A DNA stretch of 64,000 bases from the NCBI GenBank assembly GCA_031213475.1, contig JARUPZ010000018.1, positions 8,320,406-8,384,405 of the forward strand, given 5' to 3'. The notes below the pieces were generated by a model that was given only the letters and a program-made list of their open reading frames with translations, did no database searches and was not told the origin of the DNA. The position numbers and the translations under genes were made by a program. This DNA comes from Nereocystis luetkeana. Lineage: Eukaryota > Sar > Phaeophyceae > Laminariales > Laminariaceae. This document shows, piece by piece, positions 23,335 to 34,245 of the stretch (its first letter is position 1; each line of letters begins with the position of its first letter).

Positions 23335-23475
23335 CAACGTCCCGAGGCAAGGTGGGGGGGGTGTACTCGATATCATGCAGGATGTGGTCGTAGTCGTATG
23401 ACGGGCGCACGTCGAGTTTTTACCGACCAGGCAGACATTGCTTGCACCAAGCGCGAAGCGCCGTGAGGTGCCCAG
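23335..23475 (-). repeat. Dispersed repeat R4, minus strand
   Basis: Reverse complement of R4: GGGGGGGTGTACTCGATATC (the C tail and GAGTACAC end), then GTCGTAGTCGTATGAC, TTTTTACCGACCAGGCAGAC and TTGCTTGCACCAAGCGCGAA. It ends near CCTACCTAG. Confidence 0.7.
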
Positions 23476-23844
23476 CGAGTCGAGCTGCATCCTACCTAGA
23501 AACACTCTTAGGAAGCGGACTTGCATACATACATATGGATGACAGCTTTAACGAGGTAATTTAGTTTCTGGTGCGCCCACCTCCAGAGACAGCTATGAGA
23601 GTACTCGTAGGTACGTAACTGCCTCTTGGGTGCCTCACCAAGCACTGCCTCACCAAGCACTACCACCAGGTACGTGATACGAGCATTCCTCTTGTGCGGA
23701 GTAAAAATGTTCCCTCAAACCCACCCCAATCATCTGTGACCAACCACTAAGCTCGAGCAGTGAGCGGCATGTTTTACACCAGCAGCGTCGTTGCCAATCG
23801 ACGCCAATCCAACGTTCTCCTGATGTACTACGTATAAAATATTG

Positions 23845-23869
23845 GGGGGGGGGGGGGGGGGGGGGGGGA
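23845..23869. repeat. Poly(G) tract
   Basis: About 24 consecutive G flanked by AT-rich DNA. Confidence 0.9.
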
Positions 23870-24299
23870 TTGTTGAAAGAGGCAGTATTCTTGTGGCTCA
23901 GTATAATATGTCGTGCCACACTACTTACTACTGTGAACTACCCGAATCACTCCCCCCGGCGATGAGCTGGGGGAAACAGGCAGGACGAGAAAATTAAAGA
24001 AAAGAAGACAGCGTGCGACTATCATAACGGGGTACCGAGGGAGAAAACGGTGACGTCGAATACGACGCAGACAAAAAAAAGCTGGTAACAACTACCTGGT
24101 ACGAATATTAATATTATTAGTACTACTCGTATTAATAATATACGTCATCATGGCTATTAATATGATATTAATAGTCACAACGCTCGGACGGAGCGGTCGC
24201 AGAACTATTCGTAACGCAGCGCACTGCAAGCCCACTGCGAGTGAGTACGTACGTATTATAGCTTGACCATAGAGCTTATTGTTCAGTGTTGCTCTCTCG

Positions 24300-24366
24300 A
24301 GGGTTGAAGAATCGGCACGGACACTGGTTGTTGTGCTATTAATAGACGTCCACGGGTAGAAATAAC
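24300..24366 (-). repeat. R1 fragment
   Basis: GTTGAAGAATCGGCACGGAC, ACTGGTTGTTGTGC and CACGGGTAGAAATAA match the start of R1 as seen at 58330-58402. A TATTAATA word interrupts the match at 24340, and the sister copies lack it. Confidence 0.75.
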
Positions 24367-24460
24367 ACTTTTAGGACCCCAGTCCCGTTTTGGGGGCAAA
24401 CTACTTATAACTAGAGTGTTTTGTCCGCACATATGGGAGTGCGGTTCTAAAAGGGTTAAC
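24367..24460. mobile_element. MITE-A copy
   Basis: CTTTTAGGACCCCAGTCCCG at the left and TGCGGTTCTAAAAGGGTTAA at the right. The GGGGGCAAACTACTTATAA centre defines a subfamily shared with 24709 and 25505. TTAA is kept on the right. Confidence 0.85.
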
Positions 24461-24708
24461 GTGACACCAGAAACCGGCACATCAAACGGAGCAGACATCA
24501 TAAAACGACTTACGAAAATCGTGCATATCGTATACCAGGGTATCTAATATTATTATTGATACCTCGCATTAATAATAATCATAGTAATAGTATGCACCAG
24601 GTATGATTCTGCTTGTATCATACCACAAGCAGTAAGTGCGGCTTTGTCAACCATCTATTAAGGGCGTCACCGCCGTGGAGCCGTACATAAAAAGGCAGCA
24701 GAGGTACT

Positions 24709-24800
24709 TAACCCTTTTAGGACCCCAGTCCCGTTTTGGGGACAAACTACCTATAATTTGAGTGTTTTGTCCCCACTTATGGGAGTGCGGTGCTAAGAGA
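24709..24800. mobile_element. MITE-A copy
   Basis: TTAACCCTTTTAGGACCCCA at the left; the right end is decayed (GTGCGGTGCTAAGAGAGATA). Same central subfamily as 24367. Confidence 0.83.
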
Positions 24801-25164
24801 GATAAATTGTGACAACAACAAACGCTCCTCCGCTCACATCGTACGGACGTATGCATGTACGGCTTACAACTTTCCTTCCATTCATAAATTTCGGACAGAT
24901 CGCCTGCCCCAGCAGCCCCCGCATCACTGATGCCGCACTATTTGATACGAGTACGGTATGTATACCAGGTAGACCAGTATATAATCGTCTTGTATTTTCG
25001 ACACGCACGTTTTTCCTCTCAAGTGCTCTCTAATGAAGAACACACGTGACCGCACATATACATACTTGGAATGTTAACGCTGTACAAATCGGACAGGCCA
25101 TGATCTGTCTTGCCTATTTGTAGATCATCCAGATCCTATCCGGCCGTAATGAGATGCTGTTGTG

Positions 25165-25504
25165 AAGGTGCCACCTACTGAGCTACAGGACGGGTAAAAG
25201 ATCGATCAATTACCCAGTCATCAGTCAAGGGTAATCCTTCTATTAATAACGCTCTCCCCCCCTCTGAACGGCGGGATCTTTGGGACTTCAGAACCGTACA
25301 CGGCTGTACGCTGGCCTATACCCGCTTCGTTTCCTTCCCTGGGGAACCGGGGAGGTATGTTTTTAGGGGCGCACGCGCAAGCGTTTCTATGAAAGAAACG
25401 TTCGAAGTGGGGTTCGAACCCGTGTCCTGGACGACGCCAAATGTGAAGATGTTACCTGCTGATAGAGGTAAAATACCGATCGATTATCCAGCCCAGAGTA
25501 ATCC
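25165..25504 (-). repeat. SINE-1, minus strand, with part of a second unit
   Basis: Reverse complement of the SINE-1 unit: head CTGGATAATCGATCGG, tRNA-like body with B-box GGGTTCGAACCCC, a hairpin CGTTTCTTTCATAGAAACG, and the tail through GAAACGAAGCGGGTA to GGCGGGATC on the plus strand. A head fragment of a following unit starts at about 25230. The joint contains CTTCTATTAATAACGCTC where sister copies read CTTATAACACTC. Confidence 0.82.
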
Positions 25505-25601
25505 TTACCCTTTTAGGACCCCAGTCCCGTTTTGGGGACAAACTACTTATAATTAGAGTGAATTGTCCCCAAGTATGGGAGTGCGGTTCTAAAAGGGTTA
25601 T
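25505..25601. mobile_element. MITE-A copy inserted beside SINE-1
   Basis: ACCCTTTTAGGACCCCAGTC at the left and GTGCGGTTCTAAAAGGGTTA at the right. It falls directly at the GGATTACCTTGGG head of the SINE-1 copy, where sister units read through without it. Confidence 0.83.
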
Positions 25602-25682
25602 AACACTGTGCAGGATCTGTCGAGCATAGATCCAACCCATGATGTATGTCTTAGATCGCGCAGGTGGTATGACAACAACGTG

Positions 25683-25778
25683 AGCTACGTAGATCAAACG
25701 GATCAGAGATCTATCTATCTGATCTGTCCTGTAAGATCTAGGCCATTTGGTGGGAAGGAATCATATATCCGAGGTGAG
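25683..25778. repeat. Short dispersed repeat R6
   Basis: CTGATCTGTCCTGTAAGATC, then TAGGCC, GGGAAGGAATCATATATCCG. A related copy is at 53690-53775 (CATCTGCCCTGAAAGATCTA, GTGGGAATCAATGATATATC). Confidence 0.55.
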
Positions 25779-25904
25779 TAATGTTGTGATGAAAAAGGCA
25801 GGTGTGCGGAACTTCTCCGTCGCCAAGACGTATTTTCTGACAGCATGACAGTTAGAGAAGTGCGACAGCTGGCTTGGACCTAGTTTTATAATCAGGGTCG
25901 TCTT

Positions 25905-26425
25905 CGGTTATACTCCGGTTCGGTTTGATGTGGTTCGGTTCGTTTCGGTTCGGTTCGGTTCGGTTCGGTTCGGACTAGTTCGGTTCGGTGGTTAAATTTT
26001 GACTATGCGCGGTTTGCTTCGGTTCGGATCAGTTTGATCGATTCGGTTCGGCTCGGTTCAGCTCGGTTGGTTCGATTCGGTTTGTATTTGGCACTCGTGG
26101 GCCTGGAACCAAGCCCGCTCGTACACAAATGGTATCCCAGAACCGAGCCGAACCGAATCGAACCGAGTCGAACCGATCCGTGAAGACTGCTACTACTAAA
26201 AGATCCACGGTTTCGAATCGTGGCAATCCCTTCGCGTTGACGTCAAGTCAGTAGAAAGAACCGCAAGGGTTTGGCCACGGTTCAATTCGATTCGATTCGC
26301 CTCGGTTCTGTCGGAACCTAAGCGAACCGTTCGTTTTTTTTTGTTGCGGGGCCCGGACCGAACCGAACCGCACGGTTCTAAGGAATGGCGAGGTCCGAAC
26401 CGAAAGCCGAGCCGTAGGCATATGC
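25905..26425. repeat. (CGGTT)n array in inverted arrangement
   Basis: Left arm 25910-26085 is GGTTCGGTTCGG-type pentamers. Right arm about 26140-26410 has the reverse complement (AACCGAACCGAATCGAACC), with a less repetitive spacer holding AAGCCCGCTCG. Open frames of Arg/Asn/Glu/Pro type are artefacts. Confidence 0.8.
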
Positions 26426-26576
26426 AAGGCGCAAGCACCGAATCGAGTGGCGCATCTCGCTTGGTTCGGAACCGTGAAAACCCCTTGATAAAAGTGACAC
26501 CTTGCACATGGTATACGCCACAGACGAAATGATAGGTTCCTGAAAGGAATTATAGGCTTTTGGGCCAGACAGTTCC

Positions 26577-26664
26577 TATCACGGGGGACCATTGTAAATA
26601 GGACCAAATGTTGTCATTAAAAATAGCGAAACATACAGGTTTTTATGTGTACCGTAGGTCCTAC
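26577..26664. mobile_element. MITE-B copy, right end lost
   Basis: TCACGGGGGACCATTGTAAA at the left and the reverse-oriented core to GTACCGTAGGTCCTACTT, then unrelated sequence. Confidence 0.78.
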
Positions 26665-26860
26665 TTGGAATAATACCGGCAGAAGCACTGAGCTACGTAG
26701 CAGCACCGTGAGCAAAAAACATTGAGGCACGCGAAAGAAAGTTCTGTTGCGTCGCCATTGGTGTATGTAGATGCACACGGACCGCATGACATGTACCTGC
26801 TACCGGTACTTGTGTGTGTGTGTGTGTGTCTTCTTCGTGTGAACCTATTTGGGAGCCCGT

Positions 26861-26957
26861 TATAACCCTTATAGGACTGCAGTCCCCTTCCGGGAAGAGC
26901 CCACTTAAATCCCAAGTAATTTGTCCCCCGAACGGGACTGCAGTCCTAAAAGGGTCA
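26861..26957. mobile_element. MITE-A copy, diverged centre
   Basis: TAACCCTTATAGGACTGCAG at the left and GGACTGCAGTCCTAAAAGGG at the right; the centre reads GGGAAGAGCCCACTTAAATC. Confidence 0.8.
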
Positions 26958-28898
26958 AGGGATAGCGACCAACGCAGTGATACCTTTCGGTTGGTATCGA
27001 GGGTCTACGGACAGGATCATGTCGCGCCCCGTGCCGTACCACTCCTCGCATTTGACCATGGTATCTCGGACACCATGTTTGTAGAGTATCACCCCCCAAT
27101 CACGCAATCGCCGCTGCTGAAATCATGGCCCCTTTTAGTCGTCAGAAAAGAAAATGCCCTCCGGAGTAGGTCCCCAGGAGAAGGTTAAGTTGACCTGTCC
27201 GTCCTGCGTGTTCGTGCTCACTCACCTGCAGCACACATCGTGGACAGTTTTTCGTTGTCGGAGCTAGGACCACAGCACGGCAATCGTATCATCTGGCGCT
27301 GCAATGCAGTCGACGTGCCACTGCAGTTACCCCGCGCACGGCTCCTTTCGCATCACAACTCGGACACCCCAAGAAATCACGCAGTGAGCGTTGCTGGAGT
27401 CGTCGATTTCGATCGCCAATCTTCCCCTCCGCAGCCCCCAGAGAGGGTTGAACCGTCCTTTCTACCGTACCCGTCGACATCCAGCATGGTGGTGCTGGTG
27501 TCGCTCCTAGTTAAGATAGCGTGGGGGGCGCGCAGGGTGGGTTGCGCTCGGCGTCGAAGGTGTCACGTATGCCGCCGAGTCGATATACGCGAGGCATCGA
27601 TCGAGGTTGAGTTGGCCTTGAATACCGGTGGGAGGTGTTTTTTTCACCGAATCGATTCGGAAAGCATCGATCAATATATAGGTGCGGACGTAACAAAGAG
27701 GAGTGACACTTGTTTTTTTTTTCGGGGGCAGTAGTCTTCGGCCTCAGAGCTATCGGAGCCTGTTCTGTAACCGCGGCCTGCATAAATTGTGGCGATGAGC
27801 CTACGCGAGAGCAACACAAACAACAACATCATCATGGGCGCGGCGTGTGAGCTTGGTTAAGAGCAGATGGACAATGTGGGAGCGAGCACACGGCTAGCAG
27901 AGGCCGGCGGGGCAGCAGACAGCGATTGCGCGGGAGGTACTGCTGCAGTTACAGTAGCCATAGAGTAAGCGACGCTAACGAAGAGATAAATACCAGGTAT
28001 GTTTTGGGCCAGGTTGAGATCTTTGTTCTTTATAAAAAAAAATTGGTGAGGTAGTATCTCCTGCTCAAATGTGGATTCTAAAGTTGGATTGTTTTTTGCG
28101 TGGTTCGTGCAAAAGGTCGCCGCTAATTTGTAGCTCAATGCCAGCGTGTTAAGGTACTTCGTGCCGCCATTTAGCTTCGTCAAGCAATCCCCGGGCGAAG
28201 GGCGGTTTTGGTTATAGATGAGAGAGGGTCAGGGGGTAGACGGCACGTAAATCGATGTGATTGAGGCAATGCGGCGGCTATGCCCCGTATTCGTTAATAT
28301 ACTGGGTAGATGTGAGGGGGGGGAGGGGGCAGCAATCGTATTGAGATGAGATTGGACTGTGAATTATACATGGACCTGTGTGAAAGGTTTGCTGTGGTGG
28401 GGAGGCAGGTGCTGGGAGGCAGGAGCGGCCCTTGTCTCCGGAGGTGTGTGTCTGCTCACCCACAGGTCCACGTTTGGGAGAGTTCGCAACTGTCGCTTGA
28501 AAATGTGTCTTAATAAGGCGAAACGGTGATGGTGGAGAGTCTTGGGCGGGTTTGAGATATTTCGTCGGGAAGGGTTGCTAGCCGACTGCAAAATTATGTC
28601 AGATATACCGGTGGAGCCGGTATCGAAGCTGCCAGCAGTGTATGGGATAGGGATGATACTACCGTGTTGGGAATAGATAGGAAGCAAAGAGTCCACTATA
28701 CTCGGTCCACAAATCCCTACCCACAAAATCTCAATCCACAAAAATCGCGGTCCACCAAACCTCAGCCCACGACTCGTTGTGTGCATCCACCAATAATAGC
28801 CCTAATTCCCAGCTACGCCCGTCGGATAGCTTGCGCGGCTTTCATGAGCCCGCTCTCTCCCTCGCTCGCGGAAGGGTTTGCGCGCTCGCAGGGGGGCT

Positions 28899-28935
<37 letters not shown>

Positions 28936-29325
28936 CAGAGGGCATCGTAAGCTAGCCTGCGTATTGTGTTCCTGTATGCGCTGTGCAACTGTCTGAGGGT
29001 TATAGAGGTGGAGGCACCGTAGTGTACAGTGTTTGGTTGGGGGTAGCGCTAGGACGTGCGTCTCGGCTCTTTCGGCTATCGGCTACAATCAGGTGCTCCC
29101 CATGATATCATCAGATGCAGAGTCTCCGCGCCGGCGCTCCTTGCCACCACGAGCGGCCGTTCGCGTTCCGCCAGCGCGGATGGCGTTGCAGTAGGGAGGA
29201 GATATCGGAGGGGGGCAGGAGCCAAACCGGTTCCGAAAGGGTTCGCTTTGCCTCCGGGGCGGACAGCGGGGTCGGCGGTGCTGGAGCCGCAGCGAGTGAC
29301 GGGGGCAATTCTTCAGCGGGAAGGA
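26958..29325. other. No gene recognised
   Basis: Two open frames of 140-164 codons (plus 27240-27734; minus 28364-28786) show no domain and no clear splice borders. The first contains an R1 fragment at 27449-27490 (CGTCGACATCCAGCATGG). Otherwise plain sequence. Confidence 0.4.
28890..28936. repeat. (GA)n microsatellite
   Basis: About 17 GA units followed by a degenerate end. Confidence 0.93.
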
Positions 29326-29450
29326 AGGAAGGGAGGGTCGAAGGAGAGAAGGATTGAAAGAAGGAAATGCAGAAGGAAATAAATATTACTGTAGGAAATA
29401 AAGATTAGCTGAAGGAAGGAAACCAGGAAGGAAAGAAGGAAGGCGGCCAT
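29318..29450. repeat. GGAA-rich degenerate repeat
   Basis: Purine-only tetra/pentanucleotide words (GGAAGGAAGG, GAAAGAAGGAAA). No gene. Confidence 0.7.
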
Positions 29451-29901
29451 CCGACGCAAATTCGTCGTTCGTGGTGCAGCGTTCGGGCGAACGAACCGTG
29501 CATGGAGTAAAACAGTCGATTTCCCTTGTGGCTTCCTTTTTTCCTCGAGGTGGGTTTGAGCGATCAACGTTGAAGCTTAATGCTATCAAGAACAACATTA
29601 TCGGATAGCAAACGCAAAAATAATGGTATGCGAAGTGCGCGATTTTCTTTGGGCAGCGGAGTTTTGGTCGATGGTTGGTAGGAAGGCTTAGACGGGGGGG
29701 GGGGGGGGGGTCGTTTGCTTCTTGGCGGATGAGATTCAAGGAGCGGCGTTTTTGGTTAGGAGAGTTTTTCGTGTTATACATCGATCGCTTTCGGATAATG
29801 TCGTTCTTTTACGCGTCTTCGTTTCTGTTTGGTCGGGGGGTTTTTTGTTGTTGCGATTGACACACGCCAAAACGTTGTCGGATGGCAAACAAATATAGTA
29901 C

Positions 29902-30014
29902 TATTACGGGAGGCCATAGTAATCAGGACCCATCATGTACACAAAAAACTACATATTTCAGTATTTTTACTCAGCGTATTTGGTCCTGATTACTACAGTA
30001 CGTTCCCCCGTGAT
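29902..30014. mobile_element. MITE-B copy, older
   Basis: CTA|TTACGGGAGGCCATAG at the left and TTCCCCCGTGA|TAAATA at the right, with several changes in the core (ATGTACACAAAAAACTACAT). TA is present on both sides. Confidence 0.82.
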
Positions 30015-30514
30015 AAATACTAGGAATTGTATGGTTTGTCGAGGGGGGGACTGCGACAGGAAACGTACTAATCAGACCTAATTTGTTGTGTACATATCAG
30101 ACAGGGGATATACGACTTTCCGGTTCCATCGACGAATGGGGTGGTAGCGCTCGGCGCGAGATACTGCTCCTGTAACATGATACCAGGTAGAGGGCTTACG
30201 CAGCAGCAGCAGCAGCAGAGCAGATAATTCCGGGGGTTAGAAGGAAACATAACACATAACACCCATACTGCAAGCAGTGCTGCAACGCAAGCGAACAAAA
30301 AAAGGAAAACCGTCGACCAGCGTCACAACAAGCGTTTTGACAAGAAAAAAAAACGGAAGGACAACGGGCAAGAAAGAGTACAAATGGGCCATATATGCAA
30401 TAGACTACTATGGAATAGATAGACGCGGAACGAGCCCACCAGCACGACCGAGAGAGAATCACCCATGTCCAGGGCGGAGAGAGAGCGTCGCATATTCGAG
30501 ATACTCGGTGGGTC

Positions 30515-30690
30515 TTATTTTCCCCACCTACTCACCCACTCACCCACCCACCTACTCACCCACCCACCCACCCACCTACCCACCCATCACCCACCCACCC
30601 ACTCACGAAACCGCCACCCCTACTCACCTATAAATCCGCCCAACCACCCACCCACCCACACCCACCTACGCACCCATCCACCCGGCCGAA
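30515..30690. repeat. (CCCAC/CCCAT)n minisatellite
   Basis: Runs of ACCCACCCACCTACTCACCC. Open Thr/His/Pro frames are artefacts. Confidence 0.88.
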
Positions 30691-31454
30691 AAATATGAAT
30701 AGTGTAGGAAAAACGATATGTCTGTTGGTTCGGAGTGATACAATAGACCCCTACTGACTGACTGCTGCAGCGGTATGTTCGATCCAAGTTGGAATGGAAC
30801 GTGTACGGTACCTTCTCGGGGGCCAAAAATTAATCGTGATTAGTACCTGGTAGTATATTTTGTTGGTGATGAAGATGAATGTGCGTATGACACTCACCGT
30901 CCACGGGTACATGGTATATACTTCCAAGTGCCAGGTATATATGCATAGCCTTCCTGTATACCTGGTACCTGGTAGTGTGCAAGTAATGAGTTTCCCATAT
31001 ATATAGCGTGCAAGTAATGAGTACTATTATTAATACTATTATGGCAGTAGTATTTGCGCGGTGATATCATTATTGTTTCCGTTGGCACCCAACGATAATA
31101 TGCAGCGCTTTTCAAGAAAATAGCTCAAAAGTCTCGGGTTTTCTGTTGCTTCATCATGTCTTTGGCTACCGACCCTCATGGATGGTACACATTGTCCGAC
31201 GGCTAACGACGAGATACTTCCATAGTACCAGGATAATAGTAATCGAAGCTATACCTGGTACTTGATCGAGTGCAAGCTATTTTAAGGAGATCAAAGAGAC
31301 ACATATAGCATGCCCATGAACTACAAGCATGCACGCATCATATATACATGCCGTGCATGCTCATTATATACACGTGCTGTGCATGCTCTTGTATCATTTA
31401 CTGTGCCAGCTTTTAGAGTTATATCAATAGAAGTGTTACGAAGACTACCTTTTG

Positions 31455-31738
31455 GCTGGGTAATCAATCGGTCGGTCTTTTTATGCCCCTTTAGCTCAGT
31501 AGCTATAATACCCTTAACATTGTTGGACGTCGTGGAGGACACAGGTTTGAGTCTCACTTCGCGCGTTTCAATTGTAGAAGAAGCGCTTGCGTGTACGCCC
31601 TAGAACGCATATATATTATATATATATATATATAATATACCTCCCCGGTTCCCCAGGAGGTATTGAAACGAAGCGGGTAGGCCAGCGTGCGGCCGTATAC
31701 GGTACCGTAGCCCCCAAGTATCCCGCCGTTGAGAGTGT
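31455..31738 (+). repeat. SINE-1 copy
   Basis: Head GGCTGGGTAATCAATCGGTC, A-box TTAGCTCAGTAG, B-box AGGTTTGAGTCTC, then the tail CCCCGGTTCCCCAGGAGG, GAAACGAAGCGGGTAGGCC and CCCGCCGTTGAGAG. A TA dinucleotide run (31606-31636) sits in the tail. A MITE-A copy (31739-31837) separates it from a second head fragment at 31850-31920. Confidence 0.83.
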
Positions 31739-31837
31739 TGACCCATTTAGGGCGGCAGTCCCGTTCTGGGGACAAAGTACTTACAGTTTGACTGGTTTTG
31801 CCCCAAAATGGGACTACTGCAGTTCTTAAAGATGGGG
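31739..31837. mobile_element. MITE-A copy between two SINE-1 units
   Basis: GACCCATTTAGGGCGGCAGT at the left and GGGACTACTGCAGTTCTTAA at the right, with GGGGACAAAGTACTTACAG in the centre. The ends are eroded and the TTAA flanks are not kept. Confidence 0.75.
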
Positions 31838-31976
31838 TTCAATACATTGTTACGCTGGGCTGGGTAATCGATCGGCCTTTTATATACCCCCCCCCCCCTA
31901 GAGCTCATTATTAACACCAGGGTAGGTAGTTTCTTCACAGAACGGAGAGTGCGGGGCATTGGTTGGTTCAGAGTGA

Positions 31977-32274
31977 GCCGGCGTCCCCGGTGGCTTGGTA
32001 GGTGGCCCGCGTGCCTATCAAGATCACTTTCGTGGGTTCAAGTCTCTCCGAGTGCATGCTCGTAGGGACTTTTTCTTGCATAAAAAAAAATATTGGTGGA
32101 AAGCGCGAGAGCGTGAGGTAGCTACATTCGATGAAAATCGACGAGCAACAGTGGGAGAATGCTGAACCCTGTGCGCGACAAAAATAAAAGGCACGTACCG
32201 GGGGGGGGAAGGGACGACACCTGTGACCACGGCTTGTCCAGAAGATCGCTGAGGGTAAAACCTCCTACGAGTTA
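31977..32274 (+). repeat. SINE-2, full-length copy
   Basis: A tRNA-like head: A-box GGCTTGGTAGGTGG, B-box GGGTTCAAGTCTC. It is followed by a conserved body (CATGCTCGTAGGGACTTTTT, AAAGCGCGAGAGCGTGAG, ATTCGATGAAAATCGACGAG, AATAAAAGGCACGTACC, CTTGTCCAGAAGATCGCTGA) ending CCTCCTACGAGTTA. Full copies elsewhere end in GCTGGAAAGTAAAAGTGATG and an A-rich tail. It ends where a SINE-1 head begins. Confidence 0.85.
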
Positions 32275-32626
32275 CGTTATAAGGATTTCCTTGGGCTGGG
32301 TAATCGATCGGTTTTTTACCCCTATAGCTCAGTAGGTAACACCTTCACATTTGACGTCGTCCAGGTGACGGGTTCGAATCTCACTTCGAGCGTTTCTTTT
32401 ACAGAAACGCTTGCGCGTGCACACCTAAAAAAACGCATCTATCTCCCTGGATCCCCAGATGATGAAACGAAGCGGGTAGGTCAGCGTACGGACGCATACG
32501 GTTCCGACGCCCCAAAGATCCCGCCGTTTAGAGGGGGGAGAGTGTTATAAGGATTACCTTGGGCTGGGTAATCGATCGGTCTTTCGCCCCTATAGCTCAG
32601 TAGGTAACACCTTCGAAGTTCACAGT
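32275..32626 (+). repeat. SINE-1, one full unit plus the head of a second
   Basis: Full unit: TTATAAGGATTTCCTTGGGC, A-box TAGCTCAGTAGG, B-box GGGTTCGAATCTC, hairpin GTTTCTTTTACAGAAAC, tail to GAGGGGGGAGAGTG at 32545. The next unit continues without a gap (TTATAAGGATTACCTTGGGC) and breaks off after AACACCTTCG, where a SINE-2-like tail (AGCTGGAAAGTAAAAACGTG) takes over. Confidence 0.86.
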
Positions 32627-33146
32627 TAAGCTGGAAAGTAAAAACGTGATGACTAAAAAATAAAATAAAAGTAAAAAGTGAGTACGAGTAATATATCAGA
32701 AGAGAGCCCCCACTGCACTACAAAGTACTCTGTATGCTGGGGTTGTACAGGGCGTTCGATTCATGCCGAACCGGAACTTGTATGTACGGTACTGTACTTT
32801 GTTGTTGTCGTTGTTGCTGTTGTTGCTGATGTTGGTCTCACAATAACTCTTAACGAATCAAGGAGTCCGTGGTGACGTGGTCACGCAAAGGTGCCGAAGC
32901 CCTAGGAAGATCCGGAGAACCATCGAAAAAAAACAAAATTCGACTACCTGGTAGTTATTAATAGTGCATTATTAAATACTGGGTGCTGCTGTTGTGCTAT
33001 CAATAGATCTAGAGCTTGTCTCGGTACGAAATTCGTATGTAGACAAACAAGCTCTCTGGAAGGCATGGACACGCCGGAATGGGACATGTGTCGGGGGGCT
33101 AACTTGACAATACTAAAGCATGAAGATATAACAGGTACGTACGTGT

Positions 33147-33262
33147 TATAAGGATTACCTTGGGCTGGGTAATCGATCGGCCGTTTACCCCTATAGCTCA
33201 GCAGGTAAAATACCTTCACATCTGGCGTCGCCGGCAGGACTCGAACCTGCGCGTGAAATCAT
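33147..33262 (+). repeat. SINE-1 head joined to a foreign tail
   Basis: Standard head and A-box, then GGCGTCGCCGGCAGGACTCG and AACCTGCGCGTGAAATCA in place of the B-box half. The same chimera recurs at 38969-39105, so it is a subfamily and not a single accident. Confidence 0.7.
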
Positions 33263-33462
33263 AATGGGAAACAACACGGCAGTATCCCAGCACTCAAAGT
33301 GCAGAATATCCATGTACCACTTACTTACTATGCGCTGTATACGAGATTACGTAACATGTACCTTTGGGATGGACTCATGCAAGTATTATCACACCTCTCA
33401 GGCGCAATGATTACACTCCTTTTAGACCTATGTTCTAATAAGGATTGCCCCTATAGCTCGGT

Positions 33463-34045
33463 ATGTTATAAGGATTACCTTGGGCTGGATAATCGATCGG
33501 TCTTTTACCCCTATAGCTCAGTAGGAAACACCTTCACATTTATTTGACGTCGTCCAGGTCACTGGTTCGAACCTCACTTCGAAGGTTTCTTTCACAGAAA
33601 CGCTTCTTGCGCGTGCACACCTGAAAAAACACGTCTCCCTGGATCCCCAGGTAATGAAACGAAGCGGGTAGGTCAGAGTACGGACGTACACGGTTCCGAC
33701 GCCCCAAAGACCCCGCCGTTCAGAGGGCGGGAGAGTGTTATAAGGATTACCTTGGGCTGGGTAATCGATCGGTATTTTACCCCTATAGCTCAGTAGGTAA
33801 CACCTTCACATGTAGGTAACGCCTTCATATCTGGCGTCGTCGAGGACACGGGTTCGAACCTCACTTCGAACGTTTCTTATATTGAATGAAACGCTTCTTG
33901 CGCGTGCGTCCCTAAAAGCATATCTCCCTGGTTCCCCAGGTATGTATGTGAAACGAAGCGGGTATAGGCCACAACGCATGGCCGTTTACGGTGCCGACGC
34001 CCCTAAAGTAGATCCCACCGTTCAGAGGAGGGGAGAGTGTTACAA
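33463..34045 (+). repeat. SINE-1, two complete units head to tail
   Basis: Unit 1 at 33463-33735 and unit 2 at 33736-34045, joined as GGGAGAGTG|TTATAAGGATTACC. Unit 2 has a small internal duplication (GTAGGTAAC twice) and TTTCTTATATTGAATGAAAC in place of the usual hairpin. A- and B-boxes are intact in both. Confidence 0.87.
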
Positions 34046-34051
34046 GGATTA

Positions 34052-34245
34052 TAGCGTGGGTTTCCTTCTGTCTCCAAGGTTTTCTTCTTTCGGGAAAGTT
34101 ACGAGTGATCAATGTTGAAGATCATGCTGCACATTGTCGGATGGCAAGAGAAATAATAATAATTATTATTAATAGTATACCCTGGGCTGGGTAATCGATC
34201 GGTCTTGTACCCCTGTAGCTCAGTAGGTAACACCTTCACACACCT
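34052..34245 (+). repeat. R3 fragment followed by a SINE-1 head
   Basis: R3 words GTGGGTTTCCTTCTGTC, TTTCTTCTTTCGGGAAAGTT, CATGCTGCACATTGTCGGAT and GGCAAGAGAAATAATAATAA, then a SINE-1 head from about 34172 that stops after CACCTTCACAC. Confidence 0.78.

Noticed and set aside
25905-26425. Telomere or interstitial telomere repeat
   Set aside because: The unit is CGGTT and in inverted arrangement, which fits no usual telomere motif.
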